Below, in pieces: positions 16,701 to 24,798 of a stretch of 64,000 nucleotides of DNA (the stretch's first letter is position 1; every line of letters starts with the position of its first letter). The notes beneath the pieces were generated by a model. That model saw only the letters and a list, made by a program, of their open reading frames with translations, was not told the origin of the DNA and made no database searches. The position numbers were made by a program, and so were the translations under genes. The stretch comes from Spyradenecus sp045634445 (GTDB lineage Bacteria > Verrucomicrobiota > Kiritimatiellia > RFP12 > DVOR01): NCBI GenBank assembly GCA_045634445.1, contig JAZRAG010000058.1, forward strand, positions 1 to 64,000. The letters are read 5' to 3'.

Positions 16701-18926
16701 ATGTTACGTTTGTTGTTTTGTTGTGCTTTGTTTTTAACAGCTACGTTGTCTGCGCAGACCCTCAAGGTGCGGGCAACGCCTGGGGTGATTTACGCAGGTG
16801 ATGCGTTCAATCTTGAAGTCTCTGCCAATGGCGCCTCTTTGAAAGATGTCGCATGTACCTTTACGATGCCTACGCATACGATTGGCCATTCCACAAGTAT
16901 GCATTCGATTAATGGACATGTGTCAACGTCTCAATCGTTGCGCGTTTTGCCAGAAGGCGTTGGTATTTGCCAGCTTGTTAAGGTAACCGCCGTCACAGAG
17001 ACAGGTAAAACGTTGACTTATCAGCAGCCGCTCCAAGTGGAAGTGCGCGAACTTGTTCCCGATGAAGCCGTTTCGATTACAACCTCTGTGACGCCAGAAG
17101 TGCCGTTGCCAGGGGATGAAGTAACGATTACTTTAACCATTCGTGCGCCCGCAATCCAACAGAATGGACGTGCGTTTTCGCCCTTCCTTTCGCCCTCGAT
17201 CTTTGGCCGTTTAGAAGAACGCCTCCCGCGCCTTCAATTTGAAGCTGCGACAGGAGAGGATTCTCCTTTACGTGCGTTGTCGCAACCTCAATTGCAGTCA
17301 CGCGAACAAGAAGGTGATGATTTGGTTTGGACAATCACTTGTGCGTATCGCGCGGTGCGTGTGGGTGAACAGGTCTTTCCTGCACCAAGTATCAATGATA
17401 CCCGCTTTGCAGCGCCAGCGGATCAAGAACAACTTGAAGAGGTGCGTTGTCTTATAGTGGGTAAACCAATCACGGTGAATGTTGTGGCGCCGCCAGTAGA
17501 AGGGCGTCCCGAAGGCTTTACAGGAGCTGTCGCAGAACGTTTTGCTGCAACGGTTGCCTTAGATGCGCTGAATGTAAAGGTCGGCGACCCAGTGAAGTTG
17601 ACGATTACCTTCCAAACAGAGGCAGATGCCGAACAGATCCGCATGCCACAATTGCCACAATTGCGCGGTTTTCGTACCTATGGAGAACCGTTGCGTCATA
17701 CCATTGAAGGCGGATGCGAATTCGTTTACAATCTGCGTCCTGTTCAGGCTGGCTTGTTAGAGATCCCGTCATTGCCCTTTGCGTGGTTTGAAAAGCATTC
17801 GCGTGCTTATCAAGTGACCCACACCTTTGCAGTGCCACTCTATGTACATCCCTCTGCACAATTGGTGTTGATGGGCGAAGATGGGGAAGCGCTTTCTGGT
17901 ACGTTGCCGCCTCCGTTGCAATTGAATTATGGCGAATTACCAGCGCAACAGCCGCGTATTTATGCGTGGATTGTGCTTTGTTTGGGGCTTTGCGCGTTGA
18001 TTTTCCGCATCTTATTTACGCCCTTACGTCGCATTTGGTATTACTTAGTGCAGGCTTTGACGCATCGACGTCCCGTGCGTCGCGTCTGTGCGGCACTTCG
18101 TCAAGCAGAGACGCCAGAGGTGGCGCTCGCTGCAATTCGCACATGGATCGGTCGTCCTGCATTAACTTCTACAGAGTTTCGCAACCTTTTAGAGGATTCT
18201 CCTGCAGCACGATTGGCAGTTGAGGCAATGACTCAGTTAGAGCATGCGCTTTATTCTGGAGGTCAAGATGTGCCAACGGCGCGTGCGTGTCTGGTAGAAC
18301 AACTGCCACACGTCACCTTCCGTCATGCGAACAAGACGCATCTTGCGCTTATTTTGACCCTCTCTTTCACCCTTTTGCCCGCTGTAACACAGGCAATGCC
18401 AGACGCTTTTGTCCTTGAACAGGCAGAGGCGCTTTCCTTGTCGGCCACTACGCCTGAGGATTATGCCGCAGCTGCGGATCTGTGGTTAAGTTTGGCACGT
18501 GAAGGCTATCCGTCTCAAACCATCCTTTTGAATGCCGCAGGATGTGCAATCTTTGCGCGACATCCAATTGTGGCAAAACGCGTTATCGAGCGTTATGAGT
18601 TACTTTATGGCGCAGATGTCGCAAGCGAACAAGCTTTAACGGCCGCATTGGAACGTTTGGAAGAGCCGCCTTTTTGGGGACGCACGCTCTTTAAAGCACA
18701 TTACACTTACGCGCTTGCGTTGCGTTTAGAGGTCTTGTGTATCCTGGTTGGCGTTATTGGGTTCCTCTTTGCCTGCTCTTTGCGTGGCTTAAAGGGCCTC
18801 AAAGTGTTGATTGGAATCAGTGTGATAACACTGATTATCAGCGTACTTGTTTCTGCAATGCAGTTGACGCATTCGGAGTGTTATGATGCGTTGCCAACGC
18901 CTTTGGAAGCGGAGGTGCAGCCATGA
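16701..18926 (+). CDS. BatD-like exported protein with membrane anchor
   Basis: A 741-residue protein with a cleavable signal (MLRLLFCCALFLTATLSAQ), tandem beta-sandwich domains of the BatD/oxygen-tolerance type (LKVRATPGVIYAGDAFNLEV near the N-terminus; VTPEVPLPGDEVTITLTI; LNVKVGDPVKLTITF), a transmembrane helix around residues 415-440 and a large C-terminal cytoplasmic or TPR-like part ending in two more hydrophobic segments. BatD proteins are periplasmic partners of VWA proteins in Bat operons of Bacteroidota, spirochaetes and PVC bacteria. The start at 16701 is chosen because it begins the signal peptide. It overlaps the next gene by four bases. Exact role unknown. Confidence 0.75.
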   Translation: MLRLLFCCALFLTATLSAQTLKVRATPGVIYAGDAFNLEVSANGASLKDVACTFTMPTHTIGHSTSMHSINGHVSTSQSLRVLPEGVGICQLVKVTAVTETGKTLTYQQPLQVEVRELVPDEAVSITTSVTPEVPLPGDEVTITLTIRAPAIQQNGRAFSPFLSPSIFGRLEERLPRLQFEAATGEDSPLRALSQPQLQSREQEGDDLVWTITCAYRAVRVGEQVFPAPSINDTRFAAPADQEQLEEVRCLIVGKPITVNVVAPPVEGRPEGFTGAVAERFAATVALDALNVKVGDPVKLTITFQTEADAEQIRMPQLPQLRGFRTYGEPLRHTIEGGCEFVYNLRPVQAGLLEIPSLPFAWFEKHSRAYQVTHTFAVPLYVHPSAQLVLMGEDGEALSGTLPPPLQLNYGELPAQQPRIYAWIVLCLGLCALIFRILFTPLRRIWYYLVQALTHRRPVRRVCAALRQAETPEVALAAIRTWIGRPALTSTEFRNLLEDSPAARLAVEAMTQLEHALYSGGQDVPTARACLVEQLPHVTFRHANKTHLALILTLSFTLLPAVTQAMPDAFVLEQAEALSLSATTPEDYAAAADLWLSLAREGYPSQTILLNAAGCAIFARHPIVAKRVIERYELLYGADVASEQALTAALERLEEPPFWGRTLFKAHYTYALALRLEVLCILVGVIGFLFACSLRGLKGLKVLIGISVITLIISVLVSAMQLTHSECYDALPTPLEAEVQP

Positions 18927-19897
18927 AGCGTATCCTTCTTTGCTGTTTAATGCTTACAAGCGTTAGTACTTTGTCGGCAAAGTTGATGTCGGCGAAATGG
19001 GAAACATCGCCTCGTGCGCCGCTTTACGTCGGACAAGCGTATGAATTAACGCTCACACTTGAAACGCAGCAAGATGAAGAAATCGCTGGTGTTCGTTTGG
19101 AACAAGGGCCCAAAGTGCGCCCTAATGAACAGTCAAGCGTTATCAAGAATGGGCGCCGCTACACAACGCTACATTGGCAACAACAAGAATCTGCACCAAA
19201 GATTGTCTCTATTCCCGCTGGTCGTATTCAGGCCGACGTGACGCTTGTACAAGTGTTTGGCTTCATGCGAACGGCAAATACCACCTCGCAAGTGGTTTCT
19301 GCGCCAGCGTTAAGTTACGAGGTTGTGCCGCTACCAGGCGATGCGCGTGGTCTGCCAATTGGGTTATTTGACTTACAACTCGCTGCAGATCAGTCCACCT
19401 TTTTGCCCGGTGAGGTACGTTTGATTACTGCAACCTTAACCGCGCGCGAAGGTTATGTGCCGTCTGATTACGCCTTTGAATGGGCGGACACTGCTTTTGG
19501 TGAAGTGTATCCCTTCCGTGTGAAAGAACGCACCAATAAGCAATTAATCGCAGAAGCGCATGTGGTGATCTCTTCTGAAACAGATGTTTCTTTGTGCCTA
19601 AAGCCCTTACGCGCTTTTAATCTCGCTACGCGCACGGCGACAATGGTCAATTGCGCTCCATTATCCTTAAAGGTTGGTGCACCTGAATCCGCCACAACAG
19701 AGGATATGACATTGTCTATTGATACCGCCTCTGCGGTTAATCCTGGCGCACCGTTACGCTTTGCTCCCACGGAAGGCGCCCCCATTATAGGCGCGTTAAC
19801 AACGCCTTACCAAGTTCTTGAAACGCGCGATACTTGGGTGCGTGTACAAACGCCCTCAGGCGCAGGTTGGATTCGTCGTTCTGCATTGAAAGAGTAG
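18923..19897 (+). CDS. Exported BatD-like protein with C-terminal SH3-like domain
   Basis: A 324-residue protein with a signal peptide (MKRILLCCLMLTSVSTLSA) and BatD-like beta domains (SPRAPLYVGQAYELTLTLE near residues 30-48; DQSTFLPGEVRLITATLTA near 155-172). The last 50 or so residues look like a bacterial SH3 domain (PLRFAPTEGAPIIGAL ... DTWVRVQTPSGAGWIRR), which often binds cell-wall peptides. It starts within the stop of the previous gene and ends five bases before the VWA gene, so all three are one transcript. I take it as a second periplasmic partner of the VWA protein; that role is inference. Confidence 0.65.
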   Translation: MKRILLCCLMLTSVSTLSAKLMSAKWETSPRAPLYVGQAYELTLTLETQQDEEIAGVRLEQGPKVRPNEQSSVIKNGRRYTTLHWQQQESAPKIVSIPAGRIQADVTLVQVFGFMRTANTTSQVVSAPALSYEVVPLPGDARGLPIGLFDLQLAADQSTFLPGEVRLITATLTAREGYVPSDYAFEWADTAFGEVYPFRVKERTNKQLIAEAHVVISSETDVSLCLKPLRAFNLATRTATMVNCAPLSLKVGAPESATTEDMTLSIDTASAVNPGAPLRFAPTEGAPIIGALTTPYQVLETRDTWVRVQTPSGAGWIRRSALKE

Positions 19898-19902
19898 ACA
19901 TT

Positions 19903-22290
19903 ATGACCTTTTCGCATCCACTTTACCTCTTCCTTTTCCTATTGTTACCGTTCATTCCGTTTTTGGCAATGATGTGGTGGAAGACATTTGCTGTGCGTGT
20001 GGCACGGTTGTCCCGTCATGCAGAAAGCGTACCGAAGGGCGCGCGAATGCAAATCGTTTGTCTCACGCTTGGTTTCGCCTTTTTAATCTTGGCACTTTCT
20101 GGTCCTGCGTGGGGAAAAAGCGAAGAAGTTGTGGTACAACGTAGTCGCAATGTGATGTTGGCGGTTGATGTGTCTCGCTCAATGCTTGCTGAAGACGTAC
20201 GCCCCAATCGTCTTGGTCGCGCTAAAGCCGACCTAATCGACCTTGTTGATGCGCTGAATGGTGACCGTGCTGGGCTCTTGGCTTTCCGTGGTAAAGGCGT
20301 GCTTCTCTGCCCAATGACGACCGATATCGCCTTTTTACGTCAGAACATTGATGCATTGGCGCCGGATTCTGCGCCGCCTGGCGAAACGGATTTGGCAGAT
20401 GCTATTGCAAAGTGTTTGGAGGCTTTTGAACTCGCGCAAAGTGCTCATAATGCCATTGTTCTTGTGAGTGATGGTGAAGACTTGGCGGGTAGGGCAAAGG
20501 AGTTGGCAAAGGTTGCTGGTGAACGCAATATTCCGATTTTTACAGTGGGGATTGGCTCTGCCAAAGGTGCTGAAATTCCCGATGGCAATTCAGTGGTGAA
20601 ATATGAAGGTGAAGCGGTAAAAAGTCGCCTAACAGAGTCTACGCTTCGCGAGATTGCAGAAGCGAGTCAGGGGCGTTATATTCCTCTTGCCACCGCAGGT
20701 ACTGCACAGACCACGCTGGGTGCTGTTTATGCGCGTTATCTTACGAAATTAGCGAATGAAGAAGTGCGCGAAAATGCGACATTGATGAAGGTCGATCGTA
20801 CTAGGCTTGTTGCAACTTTGGCCGTGATAGCGTTTCTAATCGCGGGTTTAATCTCCTTAGGGAGAGTGCGTTGTGGACGCTTTATTATCATCGCAGGTGG
20901 GCTTCTGTTGGCAGGTCTTTCTTCCGCAGAACCTGCGCGTGAAGCGCAGCGTCTCTACGATGCCGAACAGTTTGAAGCCGCTGCTGCAGCTTATGGGACG
21001 GCTCGTATTGGGGCAGAACCTTCAGAAGTCGCCCATTACGCTTACAATGAAGCGCTTGCGCTTTGGAAGTCGGGAGACATTACAAACGCACTTGATCGCG
21101 TACAAATGGCTGTTGAAGATCGTGACTTCACCGCGCGCGCCGCAACGTTAGAAGGTTCACTTCAGATGTCTTTGGCAACGCAATCTACAGACGTTGCACA
21201 ACGTTTAGAACATCGCACCGCAGCAATCGCGGCCTTTTCGCGTGCGTTGCGCGCCGAAACTACGGATGAAGCAAAACGTAATCTTTCACGCGCTTTGGAG
21301 GGTTATGAAGCCCTTAAAGCTGAAGCGCGCAAGGCTGCAGCGTTGGAAAAGTATAAGGGGCGTCCTCTTCAGCAAATCTTGCCCGAACTGTTAACGTCTC
21401 AACGCGCCTTAATGAAGGCCGTTCCAGAGGTCTATTCCTTGCGAGATCCCGCGGTCTTATTGGCTCAAGCAGAGCAACTTGTTACCGATGTGAACGAACA
21501 GTATGACCTTTGGTATCCTGTGCTTGAACAACTTCCTCAAGCCGTTACCAATGAAGCCGCTTGTTTGGAATTAATGACCGCCGCACAAAAGGCTCAAGCA
21601 CTCCTGGATGGCGCTGCAAAACGTTATGAAGCCCTTGATCAAAGTGTCGTCCCCTTGATGGAAGGTGAACCCATTACTTACGACTTCTGGAAACTCGTTG
21701 CAGATCCTCCCGCACTCATTGCAGAGGCTATGGCTATACAAACCAACGCTTTGACTTCTTTGCAACCCTATCAACCTACACGAGAAGACCAACCCGAAGT
21801 CTTGAATCTCGTTCAGCAATTTCGTGTAATCTTCCCGCAATGGGCCGAAGAATATCTACGTCAACAGGCCGCTTCTACAAATGAAGTCACGTTCACGGAA
21901 GAAACGCGTGACCAAATCGCTCGTACAGCCGATGCCACGGTTCCATTGCTTGCACCTCCTGTTGAAATGGCGAAAAAGCAACAAGTGATGCAGAATTTGC
22001 AACGCATTCACGACCTTTTGCCCAAAAAGCAAAACCAAGATCAAAACCAACAACAAAATCAGCAACAGCAACAAGAGCAAGATAAAAAACAAGAGCAAGA
22101 AGAGCAAAATCAAGAACAGCAGCAATCTGAGCAAAAAGAAAATCAAAATCAACAACCTCAGGAAACTGAGTCCGCTAAAGATGATTTAGAAGCGATGTTG
22201 CAGAAAGCGGTTGATCGTGAACGCGAACACGAAGAAGAAAAACGTAAGCGCGCGATTCAACAAATTGCACCTTCTGCTCGCGACTGGTAA
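19903..22290 (+). CDS. VWA-TPR membrane protein (BatB/BatC-like fusion) with Gln-rich tail
   Basis: A 795-residue fusion. The N-terminal membrane segments (MTFSHPLYLFLFLLLPFIPF, then a second near residues 50-70) lead into a von Willebrand A domain with an intact metal site (DVSRS, the GETDLADA threonine, VSDGED). A further transmembrane pair near residues 300-350 precedes a TPR-like helical region (AQRLYDAEQFEAAAAAYGTA; NEALALWKSGDITNALD). The tail is extremely rich in Gln, Glu and Lys (about residues 705-760), then ends with a charged coil. In most Bat loci BatB (VWA) and BatC (TPR) are separate genes; here they are fused and BatA, DUF58 and MoxR are absent. Start chosen at 19903, five bases after the previous stop. 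Confidence 0.8.
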   Translation: MTFSHPLYLFLFLLLPFIPFLAMMWWKTFAVRVARLSRHAESVPKGARMQIVCLTLGFAFLILALSGPAWGKSEEVVVQRSRNVMLAVDVSRSMLAEDVRPNRLGRAKADLIDLVDALNGDRAGLLAFRGKGVLLCPMTTDIAFLRQNIDALAPDSAPPGETDLADAIAKCLEAFELAQSAHNAIVLVSDGEDLAGRAKELAKVAGERNIPIFTVGIGSAKGAEIPDGNSVVKYEGEAVKSRLTESTLREIAEASQGRYIPLATAGTAQTTLGAVYARYLTKLANEEVRENATLMKVDRTRLVATLAVIAFLIAGLISLGRVRCGRFIIIAGGLLLAGLSSAEPAREAQRLYDAEQFEAAAAAYGTARIGAEPSEVAHYAYNEALALWKSGDITNALDRVQMAVEDRDFTARAATLEGSLQMSLATQSTDVAQRLEHRTAAIAAFSRALRAETTDEAKRNLSRALEGYEALKAEARKAAALEKYKGRPLQQILPELLTSQRALMKAVPEVYSLRDPAVLLAQAEQLVTDVNEQYDLWYPVLEQLPQAVTNEAACLELMTAAQKAQALLDGAAKRYEALDQSVVPLMEGEPITYDFWKLVADPPALIAEAMAIQTNALTSLQPYQPTREDQPEVLNLVQQFRVIFPQWAEEYLRQQAASTNEVTFTEETRDQIARTADATVPLLAPPVEMAKKQQVMQNLQRIHDLLPKKQNQDQNQQQNQQQQQEQDKKQEQEEQNQEQQQSEQKENQNQQPQETESAKDDLEAMLQKAVDREREHEEEKRKRAIQQIAPSARDW

Positions 22291-22324
22291 TGACGTGCGC
22301 ATCTCAAGGTTTTACCTCAAAAAT

Positions 22325-22422
22325 CAAAACAACCCTTTTTCAACTTCAAAATAACCCTTTTTGATTTTGAAAACAACCTCTTTTAAAGCGCAAAACAACC
22401 CTTTTTCAAAAAGGGTTGTAAA
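22325..22422 (+). repeat. 22-bp phased repeat array B with 12-bp perfect palindrome
   Basis: Units start at 22325, 22347, 22369 and 22391, exactly 22 bp apart. Cores CAAAACAACCCTTTTT, CAAAATAACCCTTTTT, GAAAACAACCTCTTTT and CAAAACAACCCTTTTT are separated by the spacers CAACTT, GATTTT and AAAGCG. The last core directly abuts an inverted core, giving arms ACAACCCTTTTT (22395-22406) and AAAAAGGGTTGT (22408-22419) around one base. It lies between the convergent VWA and deaminase genes and could also terminate transcription. The rest of 22291-22539 shows no gene. Confidence 0.85.
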
Positions 22423-22539
22423 AGGTTGTTGATTTAATACGCCTAATCTCTTAAATGGTTACTAAGATAAGTCTTTTAAATACAAGTGCTTATTTTAGAG
22501 ATTGATGTTTTAAAAGCGCCAAAATGAGGTTGGTCTCGG

Positions 22540-23097
22540 TTAGTAGATTTTGCCTGCATTTTGAAGGTAGAGCGTGAAGGGGATTTGAGCCTCTTCTTGG
22601 AGGAGGGGACCTTTAACACAGATGTTGCGTTTTTTGAAGGCGGCGACCCAATTTTCACCCTTATCACCTTCGTCAAAACCAGCCTTTTCGGCATCTATTT
22701 GGGTAGCGGCATAGAGCATTTCTTCAACGCCGCTCCAAGGGGTGGCTCCACAACACATAGCACACGGTTCACAACTCGTGGCGATGAGACATCCTTTGAG
22801 ATTATAGGTTTGCAAACGATGTTGAGCGCGCGCATAAGCCGTCATTTCAGCGTGAGCCCAAGATTGATTCGCGGGCACTACGCGGTTGATGCCAATCGCA
22901 ATGAGGGCGTGGGTTGTACGATCAAAGATTGCAGCACCAAAAGGACCACCAGTATTGTGTTTAACGTTTTCAGTGGCTAAACGAATGGCAAAACGAAGTT
23001 TGTCTTCATCCGTAGGAAAAGAGGTGTCCAATGCGGCGCGTTCAAGCACTTCAGCCCATTCAGGCATGTCAATTGATGGCGTTAAATGCGTTGTCAT
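22540..23097 (-). CDS. Cytidine/guanine deaminase-family nucleoside deaminase
   Basis: A 185-residue zinc-dependent deaminase. The zinc and proton-shuttle motif is HAEMTAY, with the second ligand pair in SCEPCAMCCGA, and GGPFGAAIFDR upstream is typical of guanine deaminase (GuaD) and related nucleoside deaminases. The C-terminus (TLYLQNAGKIY) is diverged. It is not TadA, since a better tadA is at 43477-44007. AAAGGAGGTC stands just before the ATG at 23097, and a -35/-10 pair lies upstream. Purine salvage (guanine to xanthine) is the most likely role, but the substrate needs to be tested. Confidence 0.8.
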   Translation of the reverse strand: MTTHLTPSIDMPEWAEVLERAALDTSFPTDEDKLRFAIRLATENVKHNTGGPFGAAIFDRTTHALIAIGINRVVPANQSWAHAEMTAYARAQHRLQTYNLKGCLIATSCEPCAMCCGATPWSGVEEMLYAATQIDAEKAGFDEGDKGENWVAAFKKRNICVKGPLLQEEAQIPFTLYLQNAGKIY

Positions 23098-23142
23098 AAT
23101 GACCTCCTTTGGATGGGATGCCGCTCGTTTTACTACAAGAAA

Positions 23143-23171
23143 AGCATACTCGTTTTAGCGTAAGGAGTCAA
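23143..23171 (-). promoter_or_regulatory. Deaminase promoter
   Basis: On the minus strand TTGACT (23166-23171) and TATGCT (23143-23148) are separated by 17 bp, a good sigma-70-type pair upstream of the deaminase gene. Confidence 0.6.
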
Positions 23172-23251
23172 TGGTTTTTATCAAAGTCAGACTTAGTGTT
23201 ATTTTTTGCTTTAAAATCACGTTTTTACTGTGATGAGAAGAAGATTTTTGC

Positions 23252-23280
23252 TTGATATGGACGATACTTTGTGCGATAAT
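23252..23280 (+). promoter_or_regulatory. Promoter of the small lipoprotein gene
   Basis: TTGATA (23252-23257), a 17-bp spacer and GATAAT (23275-23280). The predicted transcript has a leader of about 45 bases. Confidence 0.6.
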
Positions 23281-23332
23281 GCATGGCAAAAGAAGCCCTC
23301 AAATAGGAGGGTGTAAATGAAAGGTGTTTTAA

Positions 23333-23851
23333 ATGAAAAAATGCTTCTTTTTGATGTTGCTTCCCGTCTTTTTGCTCTGCCAAGGATGTGCGATGAAGAT
23401 GGCATGCAATTTGCCTGTGGCGCGTCCTCCGGAGAAACTTGTGGCAGGAATTGCGCAGAGTCGCGTTGATCGTATTTATGGCGCACCGATTGCAGCTGGT
23501 ATGGGTAATGATCAGCAGACTTATATTGAACAAGTGAAGTTCATTGATGGTGTGCCGATGGGATGGAAGTTCGCTCGTATTTTTATCCACGTAGGTTTGG
23601 ACTTGAATACGTTCTTCATTTGGGAACTTCCTGGTACGATTATCGAATCGCGATATGCTATCTATCCTGAACACACGTACTTCTTGGTTTATGATAAGGA
23701 AAATCTTTTGGTGCGTGCGATTCCTGAAACTTCGCTGGAAGGCGCAGACATTGCGAAGCTTTCGTGGGTGAAGCATTCCTTCAATCTTAAGGAATGTAAT
23801 GGCGTGAATCGCGAAGTGACGCCATTGCGTTTGGCCCCGGAACAGCGCTAA
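23333..23851 (+). CDS. Small lipoprotein of unknown function
   Basis: A 172-residue predicted lipoprotein: MKKCFFLMLLPVFLLCQGC ends in a Cys after QG, with the hydrophobic core expected. The mature part begins with KLVAGIAQSRVDRIYGAP, which recalls the start of BamE/SmpA-type domains (a helix ending in lG.P), but the match is weak and no function is claimed. AAAGGTG precedes the ATG at 23333. A stronger GGAGG at 23306-23310 points instead to an ATG at 23317 in another frame (50 codons), which could be a leader peptide or an accident. Confidence 0.65.
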   Translation: MKKCFFLMLLPVFLLCQGCAMKMACNLPVARPPEKLVAGIAQSRVDRIYGAPIAAGMGNDQQTYIEQVKFIDGVPMGWKFARIFIHVGLDLNTFFIWELPGTIIESRYAIYPEHTYFLVYDKENLLVRAIPETSLEGADIAKLSWVKHSFNLKECNGVNREVTPLRLAPEQR

Positions 23852-23955
23852 AGGACGGTTTTCGGACGCATGAGGAAGATGTTTATGTGTCCGAAGTAAC
23901 TATAACAGTATCAGATTTTAACGACGGTGCAGCGTGTGCCGTCGTTAAAATTTGG

Positions 23956-24018
23956 TAATATTGATTCACTTATCTGTTAAATTAGCACTCTTCAGAGTGA
24001 TTTCCGAAGTAGGAGGAG
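23956..24018 (+). promoter_or_regulatory. Promoter and ribosome binding site of the LURP/Tubby-like gene
   Basis: TGGTAATAT (hexamer TAATAT 23956-23961) is an extended -10. AGGAGGAG at 24011-24018 is a strong ribosome binding site two bases before the ATG at 24021. Confidence 0.5.
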
Positions 24019-24020
24019 TT

Positions 24021-24584
24021 ATGGCACCGTTTAATTACTTGATTCGTCGTCGTGTTTTCGTATTGTTTGGTGCGAAATTTGACATCTATGATGCGGCAGG
24101 ACGATTGATTGGTTTTTCTAAGCAGAAAGCCTTTAAATTGAGGGAAGATATTCGTGTCTTTCAAAACGTAGATGCCGTTTCGCCCTTCTTGCAGATTCAT
24201 GCGCGCGCTATCATCGATTTTAGTGCTGCGTATGATGTCTTAAACGAGGCAGGGGAGCGTATTGGTACTTGGAAGCGCAAAGGATGGCGCTCACTTGTGC
24301 GTGATACGTGGATTGTGGAGGATGGTAATGGCAATGAAGTCGCAATGCTTCAAGAGGATAGTATGCTCATGGCGCTTGTGCGTCGTTTCTTGACAAATTT
24401 GATTCCGCAGAAGTTCAATTTGATTGCGCCGAATGGTCAGGTTTACGCACGTTATGAACAGTGTTTTAATCCGTTTATCTTTAAGCTACGTACCACGATT
24501 TACACGGATTCACCGATTCCTCCTATGTTGGTTTTAGGTGGGGCGATTTTGCTCTCTGCGATTGAAGGGCGTCAGCAGAGTTGA
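24021..24584 (+). CDS. LURP-one/Tubby C-terminal-like domain protein
   Basis: A 187-residue protein with the repeated beta-strand pattern of the LURP-one-related/phospholipid-scramblase-like fold: FDIYDAAGRLIGFSKQKAF..REDIRVF is followed by YDVLNEAGERIGTWKRKGW and WIVEDGNGNEVAML. These proteins are thought to bind lipids or membranes, but bacterial members are uncharacterised. A hydrophobic stretch (PPMLVLGGAILLSAI) near the C-terminus may anchor it. The start at 24021 follows a strong AGGAGGAG; an open frame further upstream lacks one. Function unknown; the domain call is by eye. Confidence 0.6.
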   Translation: MAPFNYLIRRRVFVLFGAKFDIYDAAGRLIGFSKQKAFKLREDIRVFQNVDAVSPFLQIHARAIIDFSAAYDVLNEAGERIGTWKRKGWRSLVRDTWIVEDGNGNEVAMLQEDSMLMALVRRFLTNLIPQKFNLIAPNGQVYARYEQCFNPFIFKLRTTIYTDSPIPPMLVLGGAILLSAIEGRQQS

Positions 24585-24593
24585 TGAGTGAAA

Positions 24594-24699
24594 ATGTGCC
24601 ACATTTGGGAATTATGCACATTTCATTTATCAGAGATGTTTACCCTATGTGGCACATGATTTTGCCAAGGCGTTCCTTTTTGTGGCACGATTTGTGCCA
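24594..24699. repeat. Cluster of TGTGGCAC/GTGCCACA palindromes upstream of gspF
   Basis: ATGTGCCACAT (24594-24604) and its exact reverse complement ATGTGGCACAT (24647-24657) are 42 bp apart, followed by TGGCAC (24683-24688) and GTGCCA (24694-24699) around five bases. They lie between the LURP-like gene and the gspF promoter. They could act as operators or as a terminator hairpin; a T-rich tract follows at about 24719-24755. Confidence 0.55.
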
Positions 24700-24783
24700 T
24701 CTTACCTAAAAGAAAGTGTTTTTTTTTACTCTTTTTTCTATTATTTTCTTTATTTAATGGTAGGAAAGAGTGCTCTTTTTTGG

Positions 24784-24789
24784 TAAGAT
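24784..24789 (+). promoter_or_regulatory. gspF promoter -10, near-leaderless
   Basis: TGGTAAGAT (hexamer TAAGAT) ends nine bases before the gspF ATG at 24799, with no ribosome binding site between. This appears to be the only promoter for the twelve-gene run that ends at the terminator 36255-36287. Confidence 0.55.
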
Positions 24790-24798
24790 ATTGACGTT

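Noticed and set aside
22325..22422. CRISPR array
   Set aside because: Repeats are regularly spaced, but spacers are only six bases, cores vary and flip orientation, and no cas gene is present.
22540..23097. A second TadA
   Set aside because: GGPFGAAIFDR and the C-terminus fit the guanine/nucleoside deaminase group, and the true TadA is at 43477-44007.
23317..23469. A 50-codon frame with a strong GGAGG upstream, overlapping the lipoprotein gene
   Set aside because: Its product has no signal or motif, while the overlapping frame is a clear lipoprotein; kept only as a possible leader peptide in that entry.
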